Shown: piece by piece, positions 1 through 4,996 of the stretch
Position numbering within the stretch: the stretch's first letter is position 1
Layout: each line of letters starts with the position of its first letter
From: DATKIY01 sp035543875
GTDB lineage: Bacteria > Actinomycetota > Actinomycetes > JAHEKZ01
Assembly (NCBI GenBank): GCA_035543875.1
Contig: DATKIY010000186.1
Location: 1 to 5,870 of the forward strand
DNA length: 5,870 bases
Direction: 5' to 3'
The notes under the pieces: model-generated
Seen by the model: only the letters and a program-made list of their open reading frames with translations
Told to the model about the DNA's origin: nothing
Database searches by the model: none
Program-made: the position numbers and the translations under genes

Positions 1-269
1 ATCAGACGTGCCGGTTCCCGGGGTGCCGACGATCAGCGGTCAGCCAAGGCATCGACCTCGATCACACGATCCCGTGGCCGGACGGCCCGACCGCGGCCTG
101 GAATCTAGCGGTGTTATGCCGGTCTCATCATGTGTTGAAAACCCACTCCGAGTGGAAAGTGCAGCAACTACCGGGTGGGGTTTTGGAATGGACCACCCCG
201 TCTGGGCGGGTGTTTACCACCAAACCCGCCGACTACCGATCCGGCGCACCACCAGGCAAAACAGCCTGA
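1..269 (+). CDS. HNH endonuclease, DUF222/13E12-repeat family, C-terminal part (5' end outside window)
   Basis: The reading frame is open from the window edge (first full codon at 3) to TGA at 267-269, giving 88 residues. It begins Q-T-C-R-F-P-G-C, the usual entry to the HNH domain of the actinobacterial DUF222/13E12 family. The nuclease core is intact: D20-H21 in L-D-H-T-I-P-W, N34 in W-N-L-A-V-L-C, and H42-H43 in C-R-S-H-H. C3, C8 and C39 are likely zinc-site residues. The tail W-K-V-Q-Q-L-P-G-G-V-L-E-W-T is typical of the family C-terminus. The family is a metal-dependent nuclease type found in many copies in actinobacterial genomes, and the role of most copies is unknown. The N-terminal DUF222 region, if present, is outside the window, so completeness cannot be judged. 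It has mixed codon usage like its neighbours, including one TTA codon. Confidence 0.88.
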   Translation, partial: QTCRFPGCRRSAVSQGIDLDHTIPWPDGPTAAWNLAVLCRSHHVLKTHSEWKVQQLPGGVLEWTTPSGRVFTTKPADYRSGAPPGKTA

Positions 270-380
270 ATCCTTCTCTCGAGTCTCCTGACATCACGTG
301 TGTCCGACCGAGCCATCAGCGTGTGCGCAACTCAATGACGCCCCGGCGTGGCGAGATCACGGGACGGCCGGATGCTCACC

Positions 381-386
381 TAGAGT
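381..386 (+). promoter_or_regulatory. Candidate -10 element of the ruvC promoter
   Basis: TAGAGT fits the actinobacterial TANNNT -10 pattern and lies 6 bp upstream of the SOS box. Transcription would start at about 393, so LexA bound at 393-406 would cover the start site. No good TTGAC-like -35 is visible at the expected distance, so this is a weak call made mainly from its position. Confidence 0.3.
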
Positions 387-392
387 GGAGTG

Positions 393-406
393 CGAACAAG
401 TGTTCG
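393..406. promoter_or_regulatory. LexA-binding SOS box upstream of ruvCAB
   Basis: CGAACAAGTGTTCG has perfect 6-bp inverted arms, CGAACA and TGTTCG, around a central AG. It matches the Gram-positive/actinobacterial LexA consensus CGAAC-RNRY-GTTYG at every position. It lies 65 bp upstream of the ruvC start in a leader with no other strong operator. SOS control of ruv genes is established in other bacteria, including mycobacteria. Its use here is inferred from match and position. Confidence 0.88.
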
Positions 407-453
407 TATCGGCCCGCCAGTGTCTGGCCTGGTCAGCACGGTCTGGTGAGCGT

Positions 454-462
454 GAGGGAAGG
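454..462 (+). promoter_or_regulatory. Ribosome binding site that sets the ruvC start
   Basis: The purine-rich GAGGGAAGG ends 9 nt before the GTG at 472, normal Shine-Dalgarno spacing. An in-frame TTG at 463 would abut this site, so GTG 472 is preferred. It also places the protein start at the conserved R-V-L-G-I-D-P-G. Confidence 0.75.
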
Positions 463-471
463 TTGGTAGGC

Positions 472-987
472 GTGCGGGTGCTCGGAATTGACCCGGGGCT
501 GACGCGATGCGGTCTTGGCGTCGTCGAGGGAGCTCCTGGGCGGCGCCTCACTCTGGTCGAGGTCGGCGTCGTGCACACCACTGCGCAGACGCCGTTGGGA
601 GATCGGCTCGTCGCCATTGAGACAGAAGTGAGCGATTGGCTCGACCGCACTCAGCCCGACGCCGTCGCCGTCGAACGTGTCTTCAGCCAACAAAATGTCC
701 GCACAGTCATGGGTGTGGCACAGGTCAGTGGCGTGGTCATCGCGGTTGCGAGCCGACGGGGACTGCCGGTCGCGCTCCACACGCCGAGTGAGGTGAAGGC
801 CGCGGTGACCGGGCACGGGCGTGCGGAGAAGTCACAGGTCGGAGCCATGGTTGCGCGGTTGCTCGGACTCGATGCGGCTCCCAAACCGGCGGACGCCGCT
901 GACGCACTGGCCCTGGCCATCTGTCATGTGTGGCGCGGTTCAGCGCAAAAGCGGCTCGACGACGCAGTGGCGGGAGCTCGCCGATGA
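472..987 (+). CDS. ruvC: Crossover junction endodeoxyribonuclease RuvC
   Basis: This is the Holliday-junction resolvase: a homodimer that makes paired, Mg-dependent cuts in opposite strands of four-way junctions bound by RuvAB, completing recombinational repair. The 171 residues match the family length (E. coli 173). The RNase H-like fold is clear. The four acidic catalytic residues are D7 in G-I-D-P-G, E68 in V-E-R-V-F, and D141 and D144 in A-D-A-A-D-A-L-A. The strongly conserved F-S-Q-Q-N-V-R-T-V-M-G follows at 71-81. The GTG start is chosen because family members begin M-R-V-L-G-I-D-P-G and a ribosome binding site fits. The stop overlaps the ruvA start (ATGA), so the two are probably translationally coupled. 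The upstream SOS box suggests DNA-damage induction of the whole ruvCAB unit. Nothing is missing or unusual. Confidence 0.97.
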   Translation: MRVLGIDPGLTRCGLGVVEGAPGRRLTLVEVGVVHTTAQTPLGDRLVAIETEVSDWLDRTQPDAVAVERVFSQQNVRTVMGVAQVSGVVIAVASRRGLPVALHTPSEVKAAVTGHGRAEKSQVGAMVARLLGLDAAPKPADAADALALAICHVWRGSAQKRLDDAVAGARR

Positions 988-1604
988 TCGCTCATGTCAG
1001 CGGACTAGTCACGGCCCTCGCGCCAGAAAGTGCAGTGATCGAAGTAGGCGGCGTCGGGATCATGGTTCAGTGCGCTCCAGGAACGCTCGCTGAGCTGCGG
1101 GTCGGCCACCCCGCAACCCTCGCCACATCGCTAGTGGTTCGGGAGGAGTCGCTAACCCTCTACGGGTTTGCCGACGACGACGAACGACAAGTTTTCGAGC
1201 TCGTCCAGACCGTGAGTGGAATCGGTCCACGACTGGCGCAGGGAATGCTCGGCGTGCATCCGCCTGACGACCTCAGGCGGATCGTCGCGCAGGAAGATCT
1301 CGCATCGCTTACGCAGGTGCCGGGGATCGGTCGCAAAGGCGCGCAGCGCATCGTCCTGGAGCTGAAGGACAAGCTTGGCGCTCCAACGTCCGCCAGCGGA
1401 GGTCATGCCTCATCGGTGCAGGTGCGCGGGGGATGGCAAGAGCAAGTCCATGGCGCACTGCTCGGACTCGGCTGGTCGTCGCGCGAAGCAGATCAAGCAG
1501 TTACTGCTGTCGCTGAAGAGGCGAAAGAAGCCGGAGACGGAAGCGATACCGACGATGTTGCTGCGCTGTTGCGTTCGGCTTTGCGTATGTTGGGACCGCG
1601 ATGA
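984..1604 (+). CDS. ruvA: Holliday junction branch migration protein RuvA
   Basis: RuvA forms a tetramer (or two stacked ones) that binds the junction in a square-planar form and loads the RuvB motor rings. The 206 residues show all three domains. An OB-fold at about 1-63 starts M-I-A-H-V-S-G and ends R-E-E-S-L-T-L-Y-G-F; the acidic pair E54-E55 fits the strand-separating pin. Two helix-hairpin-helix motifs follow, V-S-G-I-G-P-R at 77-83 and V-P-G-I-G-R-K at 112-118. After a variable linker (about 132-150), the C-terminal RuvB-binding domain contains L-G-L-G-W-S-S-R-E-A. The ATG at 984 gives the standard N-terminus, overlaps the ruvC stop, and has GGGAG 7 nt upstream. Earlier in-frame starts would add non-family sequence. 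The stop overlaps the ruvB start, again as ATGA. Confidence 0.97.
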   Translation: MIAHVSGLVTALAPESAVIEVGGVGIMVQCAPGTLAELRVGHPATLATSLVVREESLTLYGFADDDERQVFELVQTVSGIGPRLAQGMLGVHPPDDLRRIVAQEDLASLTQVPGIGRKGAQRIVLELKDKLGAPTSASGGHASSVQVRGGWQEQVHGALLGLGWSSREADQAVTAVAEEAKEAGDGSDTDDVAALLRSALRMLGPR

Positions 1605-2650
1605 CCGAGGAGCACTTGCTTGATCCCACCGCGATTTTTGACGATCGTGCGGTCGAGGCGGCCCTCCGACCCAAGCGCCTAGACGAGTTCGTTGGACAGA
1701 CCCGAGTCCGCGAACAACTCGACCTGGTGCTGCAGGCAGCACAGGGTCGCGGTGGAACGCCTGACCACGTGTTGCTATCCGGACCACCGGGGCTGGGTAA
1801 GACAACGCTGGCAATGATTATCTCGGCCGAGCTGGGCATGCCGATGCGGCTAACAAGCGGGCCAGCAATTCAACATGCAGGCGACTTGGCGGCCGTGCTG
1901 TCATCGCTATCTGAGGGAGAGGTTCTGTTCCTCGACGAGATCCATCGCATGGCGCGTCCGGCAGAAGAGATGCTCTACCTCGCCATGGAGGACTTCCGGG
2001 TCGACGTGGTGGTTGGCAAGGGGCCGGGTGCAACTGCGATCCCGCTCGACCTGCCACCGTTCACACTGGTCGGGGCCACCACGCGCGCTGGCCTTCTTCC
2101 AGGACCGCTTCGCGACAGGTTCGGCTTCACGGGCCATCTGGACTTCTACGACCCGGAAGAGCTCGAACGAGTCCTGACGCGTTCGGCCGAGTTGTTACAA
2201 GTCCCGCTCGACCCCGCTGGCGCTGCGGAAATTGCCGGACGCTCCAGAGGCACCCCCCGCGTGGCCAACCGTCTACTGCGCCGTGTCCGGGACTATGCCG
2301 AGGTCCGCGGCTCCGGTGTCGTGGATCTTGCTACCGCAAAGGCCGCGCTTGAGGTGTATGAAGTCGACGCAATCGGCCTGGACCGCCTCGACCGTGGCGT
2401 GCTCGAAGTACTCGTCAAGCGCTTCGGTGGCGGACCAGTCGGGCTGGGAACGCTCGCGGTTGCGGTAGGCGAGGAACGCGAGACGGTCGAGGAGGTCGCG
2501 GAGCCCTTCCTGGTCAGGCGCGGCCTGCTGGCACGCACCCCCCGCGGTCGCGTAGCCACGCCAGCGGCCTGGTCGCACTTGGGTCTTACGCCCCCCGTCC
2601 CGGTCGCCGAGTCACCCAGCCTGTTTGATGAACTGGCGAAAGGGGAGTGA
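1601..2650 (+). CDS. ruvB: Holliday junction branch migration ATPase RuvB
   Basis: RuvB is the hexameric AAA+ motor that pumps DNA through the RuvA-bound junction and drives branch migration. The 349 residues match the usual length. The N-terminus carries L-R-P-K-R-L-D-E-F-V-G-Q (22-33). Walker A is G-P-P-G-L-G-K-T at 61-68 and Walker B is L-F-L-D-E-I-H at 109-115. The sensor-1 region is G-A-T-T-R-A-G at 158-164, followed by L-R-D-R-F-G (170-175) with the arginine finger. Sensor 2 is R-G-T-P-R-V-A-N at 216-223. The C-terminal winged helix includes R-T-P-R-G-R-V-A-T. The ATG overlaps the ruvA stop and has only a weak Shine-Dalgarno, so translation probably depends on coupling to ruvA. yajC begins 6 bp after the stop, so the ruv and yajC genes are likely on one transcript. 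Confidence 0.98.
   Translation: MTEEHLLDPTAIFDDRAVEAALRPKRLDEFVGQTRVREQLDLVLQAAQGRGGTPDHVLLSGPPGLGKTTLAMIISAELGMPMRLTSGPAIQHAGDLAAVLSSLSEGEVLFLDEIHRMARPAEEMLYLAMEDFRVDVVVGKGPGATAIPLDLPPFTLVGATTRAGLLPGPLRDRFGFTGHLDFYDPEELERVLTRSAELLQVPLDPAGAAEIAGRSRGTPRVANRLLRRVRDYAEVRGSGVVDLATAKAALEVYEVDAIGLDRLDRGVLEVLVKRFGGGPVGLGTLAVAVGEERETVEEVAEPFLVRRGLLARTPRGRVATPAAWSHLGLTPPVPVAESPSLFDELAKGE
2642..2647 (+). promoter_or_regulatory. yajC ribosome binding site inside the end of ruvB
   Basis: GGGGAG lies in the last ruvB codons just before its TGA and 9 nt upstream of the yajC ATG at 2657. This supports both the yajC start and co-transcription with ruvB. Confidence 0.7.
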
Positions 2651-2656
2651 GCTCCG

Positions 2657-2959
2657 ATGCAAGACGTGTTGACCTTGGCCGTCCTAGCGCTGCCTGTTAT
2701 TGGCATTTGGCTGTTAGTGGTCAAGCCTGCTCAACGTCGAACGCGGGAAGCACAGGCAGTAAGCGAGGGTGTCCAGGTTGGTCAGGAAGTGATGACCGGC
2801 AGCGGCCTGTATGGCACTGTCACTGCGATCGACGAAGACACCGTTCACTTGGCGATTGCCCCTGGGGTGACGGTGCGCTTTGCTCGGCGCGCCATCGCCG
2901 TGGTCGACCCCGATGCGGAGCCGGAGGGCCAGATCGAGAACCGTGGCCCCGACAACTGA
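2657..2959 (+). CDS. yajC: Sec translocase accessory subunit YajC
   Basis: YajC is a small inner-membrane protein that associates with SecDF-YidC and the SecYEG channel; its exact contribution is still unclear in the known systems. The 100 residues show one membrane helix at about 3-22 (L-A-V-L-A-L-P-V-I-G-I-W-L-L-V), then the family hallmark V-K-P-A-Q-R-R (22-28). A compact cytoplasmic domain follows with the conserved V-G-Q-E-V-M-T-G-S-G-L-Y-G-T-V. The C-terminus is acidic and short. The start has a good ribosome binding site within the end of ruvB. secD follows after a 227-bp gap rather than immediately, so yajC may be expressed from the ruv transcript while secDF can be controlled separately. 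The family assignment is firm; the regulatory split is inferred. Confidence 0.93.
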   Translation: MQDVLTLAVLALPVIGIWLLVVKPAQRRTREAQAVSEGVQVGQEVMTGSGLYGTVTAIDEDTVHLAIAPGVTVRFARRAIAVVDPDAEPEGQIENRGPDN

Positions 2960-3000
2960 TCGTTTTCAGGGTGGGGTTGGCTGGCTGACGACGCGCCCAC

Positions 3001-3026
3001 GGACCCTGGTGGTCGGTTAAGGGTCC
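3001..3026. repeat. 7-bp inverted repeat (possible RNA hairpin) after yajC
   Basis: GGACCCT (3001-3007) and AGGGTCC (3020-3026) are perfect inverted arms around a 12-nt loop. No T-run follows, so it is not a classical intrinsic terminator. It could attenuate or stabilise the 3' end of the ruv-yajC message, or be an operator. The distance to the yajC stop is 41 bp. Confidence 0.5.
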
Positions 3027-3062
3027 TGCGTCGGGGATACTTCCCTGCGGCCCACTCGTTCG

Positions 3063-3112
3063 GTCCAGCACGTACGGATTTTGTTCAACACGCTTTTCGT
3101 GCGTTCAGCACG
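3063..3112. repeat. Three direct repeats GTYCARCACG with exact 20-bp period upstream of secD
   Basis: GTCCAGCACG (3063-3072), GTTCAACACG (3083-3092) and GTTCAGCACG (3103-3112) start exactly 20 bp apart, about two helical turns, which places them on the same DNA face. The second and third copies are each followed by CGTG, giving small CACG-loop-CGTG inverted elements. The pattern is seen directly. A role as a regulator-binding array for secDF is inferred; no regulator is recognised. Confidence 0.55.
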
Positions 3113-3173
3113 CCCCGTGGCGCGGATTCGTCCCGGTTTTATCCCTGAGTTCCATCGATTTGAGTGTTTGTCG

Positions 3174-3179
3174 AAAGGA
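3174..3179 (+). promoter_or_regulatory. Ribosome binding site that sets the secD start
   Basis: AAAGGA lies 7 nt upstream of the GTG at 3187. This favours GTG over the in-frame TTG at 3160, which lies upstream of this site and would add nine residues before the Arg-rich start and membrane helix. Confidence 0.75.
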
Positions 3180-3186
3180 TTGGCAC

Positions 3187-4995
3187 GTGGCTGCATCCAC
3201 CACCGGACGCCCTGGGCGTTCGCTGCTCGTGCTTGCCGTCATCATGATCGCGCTGGGCGCCTGGATGGTCATTACCGGCAACTACTCGCCCAAACTTGGT
3301 TTGGACCTGCAGGGCGGTACCAGCGTGACGCTGGTGCCAAAACTTGCTGAGGGTGAAACCGGTGTCATCACCAATGACGCGATCGACCAGGCGGTCCTAA
3401 TCATCCAACAGCGCGTCGACGGCAGTGGTGTGGCAGAGGCTTCGGTCAGCGCGCAGGGCAGTGGCGAGAACGCGGTCATCGTCGTTTCGGTCCCAGGAAG
3501 TGCCGGCGACGAGTTACAGTCCCTTGGCCAGGTGGCCAGCCTTTCGTTCCGACCCGTAATCACAGCTGCCGCCGGGTCCCCGGCGCCGCCTGTGACGCCG
3601 ACCCCGACGCCGTCTTCGAGCCCGTCCGGAAAAGGATCAGCCAAGCCTTCCGACAAAGCGTCGTCACAGCCGTCGAATAGCCCGTCAGGCGGGAGTACGG
3701 CCCAGTCCGACGGGCAGAGCAACGGCGCGGTCCTGCCACGCATTGCTGACCACACGTCGGGGAACAACAACTCAGGTAGCAGCAAGGACAAGAACACTTC
3801 ATCGCCATCGCCCAGTCCGGCGGCCACCTCCACCGGCGCAGTCACCAGTCCAACGGCTCCGACAGTGCCGACCGGGCCGACCGCACCCACCGACGTCAGC
3901 CCTGAACTGCAGAAGCAGTTCCAGAAGCTGGACTGCTCGGACCCGAAACAGCAGAACATCGGCAAGACGTTTGCGCCAGATGAGGTAGCCATCGCCTGTG
4001 AGGACGACGGCAGCGCCAAGTACATCCTGGAACCCACCGCGGTCAAGGGCGCCAACGTCGATACTGCGACTGCGCAGCTCCAGCAGCAGGGCGGCATCGG
4101 CTGGGAGGTCAGTCTCGACTTTGACTCCGAAGGGACCAGCGCATTCGCCACCACTACTCAAAAGCTTGCCGGACAACAGCAACCGCTCGACCAGTTTGCG
4201 ATCGTGCTCGACGGTGTGGTCATCTCAGCACCAAGTGTTAACGAGCCCATTCTGGGTGGACGTGCTTCGATCACCGGACAGTTCACCCAGCAGGAAGCGT
4301 CAGACCTCGCAAACGTGCTGAAGTACGGCGCGCTCCCCTTAGATTTCAGCATCGAAGAACGGCAAACCGTTTCGCCGACGCTTGGCGCCGACCAGTTGCA
4401 CGCTGGCCTGATTGCTGGAGCACTCGGACTCGCGCTCGTTGTGCTCTACCTCGTGCTGTACTACCGAGCACTTGCGATCGTTGCTATCTCGAGCTTGGTT
4501 GTGGCGGGAGCATTGGTCTACGGAACCGTTGTTCTGCTGGGTCAAACGTTGGGCTTCACCCTGACCCTGGCTGGTGTAGCGGGTCTCATCGTGTCTATCG
4601 GTATCACCGCTGACTCGTTCATCGTCTACTTCGAACGTATTCGAGACGAAGTGCGCGAAGGTCGATCTCTGCGAACTGCACTTGAGGCAGGTTGGTCGAG
4701 GGCGAAGCACACCATCATCGCGGCTGACTGCATCTCGCTGATTGCAGCCGTGGTCTTGTACGTGTTGTCGGTCGGAAGCGTGCGTGGGTTCGCGTTCACG
4801 TTGGGGTTGACAACCATCATCGACCTCGTCGTCGTGTTCTTGTTCACCAAACCGCTCATCACGCTGCTAGCACGAACTCGCTTCTTCAACAGTGGAAGCA
4901 AGTGGTCTGGCTTGTCCCCGGAGCGGTTAGGTGCTCGAAAAGCCAGCGATACGACAACCGTTGCCGGACGTCGCCGCGCAGCGAAGGAGGCCTGA
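3187..4995 (+). CDS. secD: Protein translocase subunit SecD
   Basis: SecD works with SecF as an RND-type, proton-driven membrane complex that helps pull exported proteins out of SecYEG. The 602 residues start at GTG with an Arg-containing N-tail and TM1 at about 12-30, followed by L-G-L-D-L-Q-G-G-T (37-45), the conserved entry to the extracytoplasmic domain. That domain is split by a disordered Ser/Pro/Thr-rich insert at about 127-237. It resumes with N-E-P-I-L-G-G-R-A-S-I-T-G and A-L-P-L-D-F-S-I-E-E. Five further helices follow from about 406 to 560. D476 in I-T-A-D-S-F-I-V-Y-F-E-R (473-484) sits where proteobacterial SecD has the functionally critical Asp. The C-terminal tail is basic. C250 and C271 lie in the extracytoplasmic domain. 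secF starts one base after the stop, so the two are an operon. Confidence 0.96.
   Translation: MAASTTGRPGRSLLVLAVIMIALGAWMVITGNYSPKLGLDLQGGTSVTLVPKLAEGETGVITNDAIDQAVLIIQQRVDGSGVAEASVSAQGSGENAVIVVSVPGSAGDELQSLGQVASLSFRPVITAAAGSPAPPVTPTPTPSSSPSGKGSAKPSDKASSQPSNSPSGGSTAQSDGQSNGAVLPRIADHTSGNNNSGSSKDKNTSSPSPSPAATSTGAVTSPTAPTVPTGPTAPTDVSPELQKQFQKLDCSDPKQQNIGKTFAPDEVAIACEDDGSAKYILEPTAVKGANVDTATAQLQQQGGIGWEVSLDFDSEGTSAFATTTQKLAGQQQPLDQFAIVLDGVVISAPSVNEPILGGRASITGQFTQQEASDLANVLKYGALPLDFSIEERQTVSPTLGADQLHAGLIAGALGLALVVLYLVLYYRALAIVAISSLVVAGALVYGTVVLLGQTLGFTLTLAGVAGLIVSIGITADSFIVYFERIRDEVREGRSLRTALEAGWSRAKHTIIAADCISLIAAVVLYVLSVGSVRGFAFTLGLTTIIDLVVVFLFTKPLITLLARTRFFNSGSKWSGLSPERLGARKASDTTTVAGRRRAAKEA
3565..3897 (+). 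other. Low-complexity Ser/Pro/Thr/Gly/Asn-rich insert in SecD (about residues 127-237)
   Basis: About 111 residues between S-F-R-P-V-I-T and S-P-E-L-Q-K-Q-F are almost entirely S, P, T, G, A, N, D, Q and K, with few hydrophobics apart from V-L-P-R-I-A-D. It replaces a short loop in the first extracytoplasmic domain of SecD from E. coli and similar bacteria. Actinobacterial SecD proteins are known to carry Pro-rich insertions here; this one is long. It is probably a flexible linker outside the membrane, and could carry O-glycosylation or contact the cell wall (inference). Confidence 0.8.
3850..3894 (+). repeat. Five tandem Pro-Thr-X triplets in SecD
   Basis: Residues 222-236 read PTA PTV PTG PTA PTD, a 9-bp period encoded with varied Pro and Thr codons (CCA/CCG/CCC with ACG/ACA/ACC). 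The varied codons show an old or selected peptide repeat rather than a recent DNA slippage product. It closes the low-complexity insert. Confidence 0.7.
4984..4990 (+). promoter_or_regulatory. Strong Shine-Dalgarno for secF within the end of secD
   Basis: AAGGAGG lies in the last secD codons, 6 nt before the secF ATG at 4997. It is the strongest ribosome binding site in the window and fixes the secF start. Confidence 0.85.
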
Positions 4996-4996
4996 C

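Larger units (their letters stand above)
270..471. other. Intergenic leader between the HNH gene and ruvC
   Basis: These 202 bp hold no convincing gene. Contents are the SOS box at 393-406, a weak -10-like TAGAGT at 381-386, a GGTCAGCACG element at 431-440 resembling the repeats upstream of secD, and the ruvC ribosome binding site. No hairpin followed by a T-run was seen after the HNH stop, so no intrinsic terminator is called. The ruvC frame stays open upstream to about 298, but that stretch lacks RuvC-like sequence. Confidence 0.7.
2960..3186. other. Structured leader region between yajC and secD
   Basis: This 227-bp gap contrasts with the 1-6 bp gaps or overlaps between the other genes. 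In order it holds an inverted repeat (3001-3026), a small GGGGA-TAC-TTCCC hairpin (3033-3045), three 20-bp-spaced direct repeats (3063-3112) and the secD ribosome binding site. No promoter stands out; GATACT at 3036-3041 is a 4-of-6 match to TATAAT but lacks a -35. No leader gene with a membrane segment or an R-A-P-P/R-A-P-G arrest motif was found in the three forward frames. Confidence 0.6.

Noticed and set aside
338..349. Hairpin ACGCCCCGGCGT in the ruvC leader as a terminator
   Set aside because: The stem is only 4-5 bp with a very tight loop and no T-run follows.
8..469. A 153-codon forward frame covering the HNH tail and ruvC leader
   Set aside because: It is a different frame over the conserved HNH domain, crosses the SOS box, and gives no family-like sequence.
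298..471. N-terminal extension of RuvC by 58 residues from an upstream in-frame start
   Set aside because: The added residues look like translated leader DNA, run through the SOS box, and lack RuvC similarity. GTG 472 has a good ribosome binding site and the family N-terminus.
2960..3148. Sixty-two stop-free codons in frame after the yajC TGA, suggesting stop read-through
   Set aside because: There is no start codon other than CTG, no recognisable domain, and long open stretches are common in GC-rich DNA. YajC is full length at its own stop.
2943..3186. Possible leader peptide or arrest peptide (SecM/VemP/Apd type) controlling secDF
   Set aside because: All three forward frames lack a membrane or signal segment and the R-A-P-P/R-A-P-G arrest motif. 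The 25-codon frame from GTG 2943 has a poorly spaced Shine-Dalgarno, and the frame from TTG 3081 runs 160 bp into secD.
3282..4154. Long antisense reading frame of 290 codons opposite secD
   Set aside because: It mirrors the codon bias of the Ser/Pro/Thr-rich insert, has no ribosome binding site or recognisable domain, and the sense strand clearly encodes SecD.
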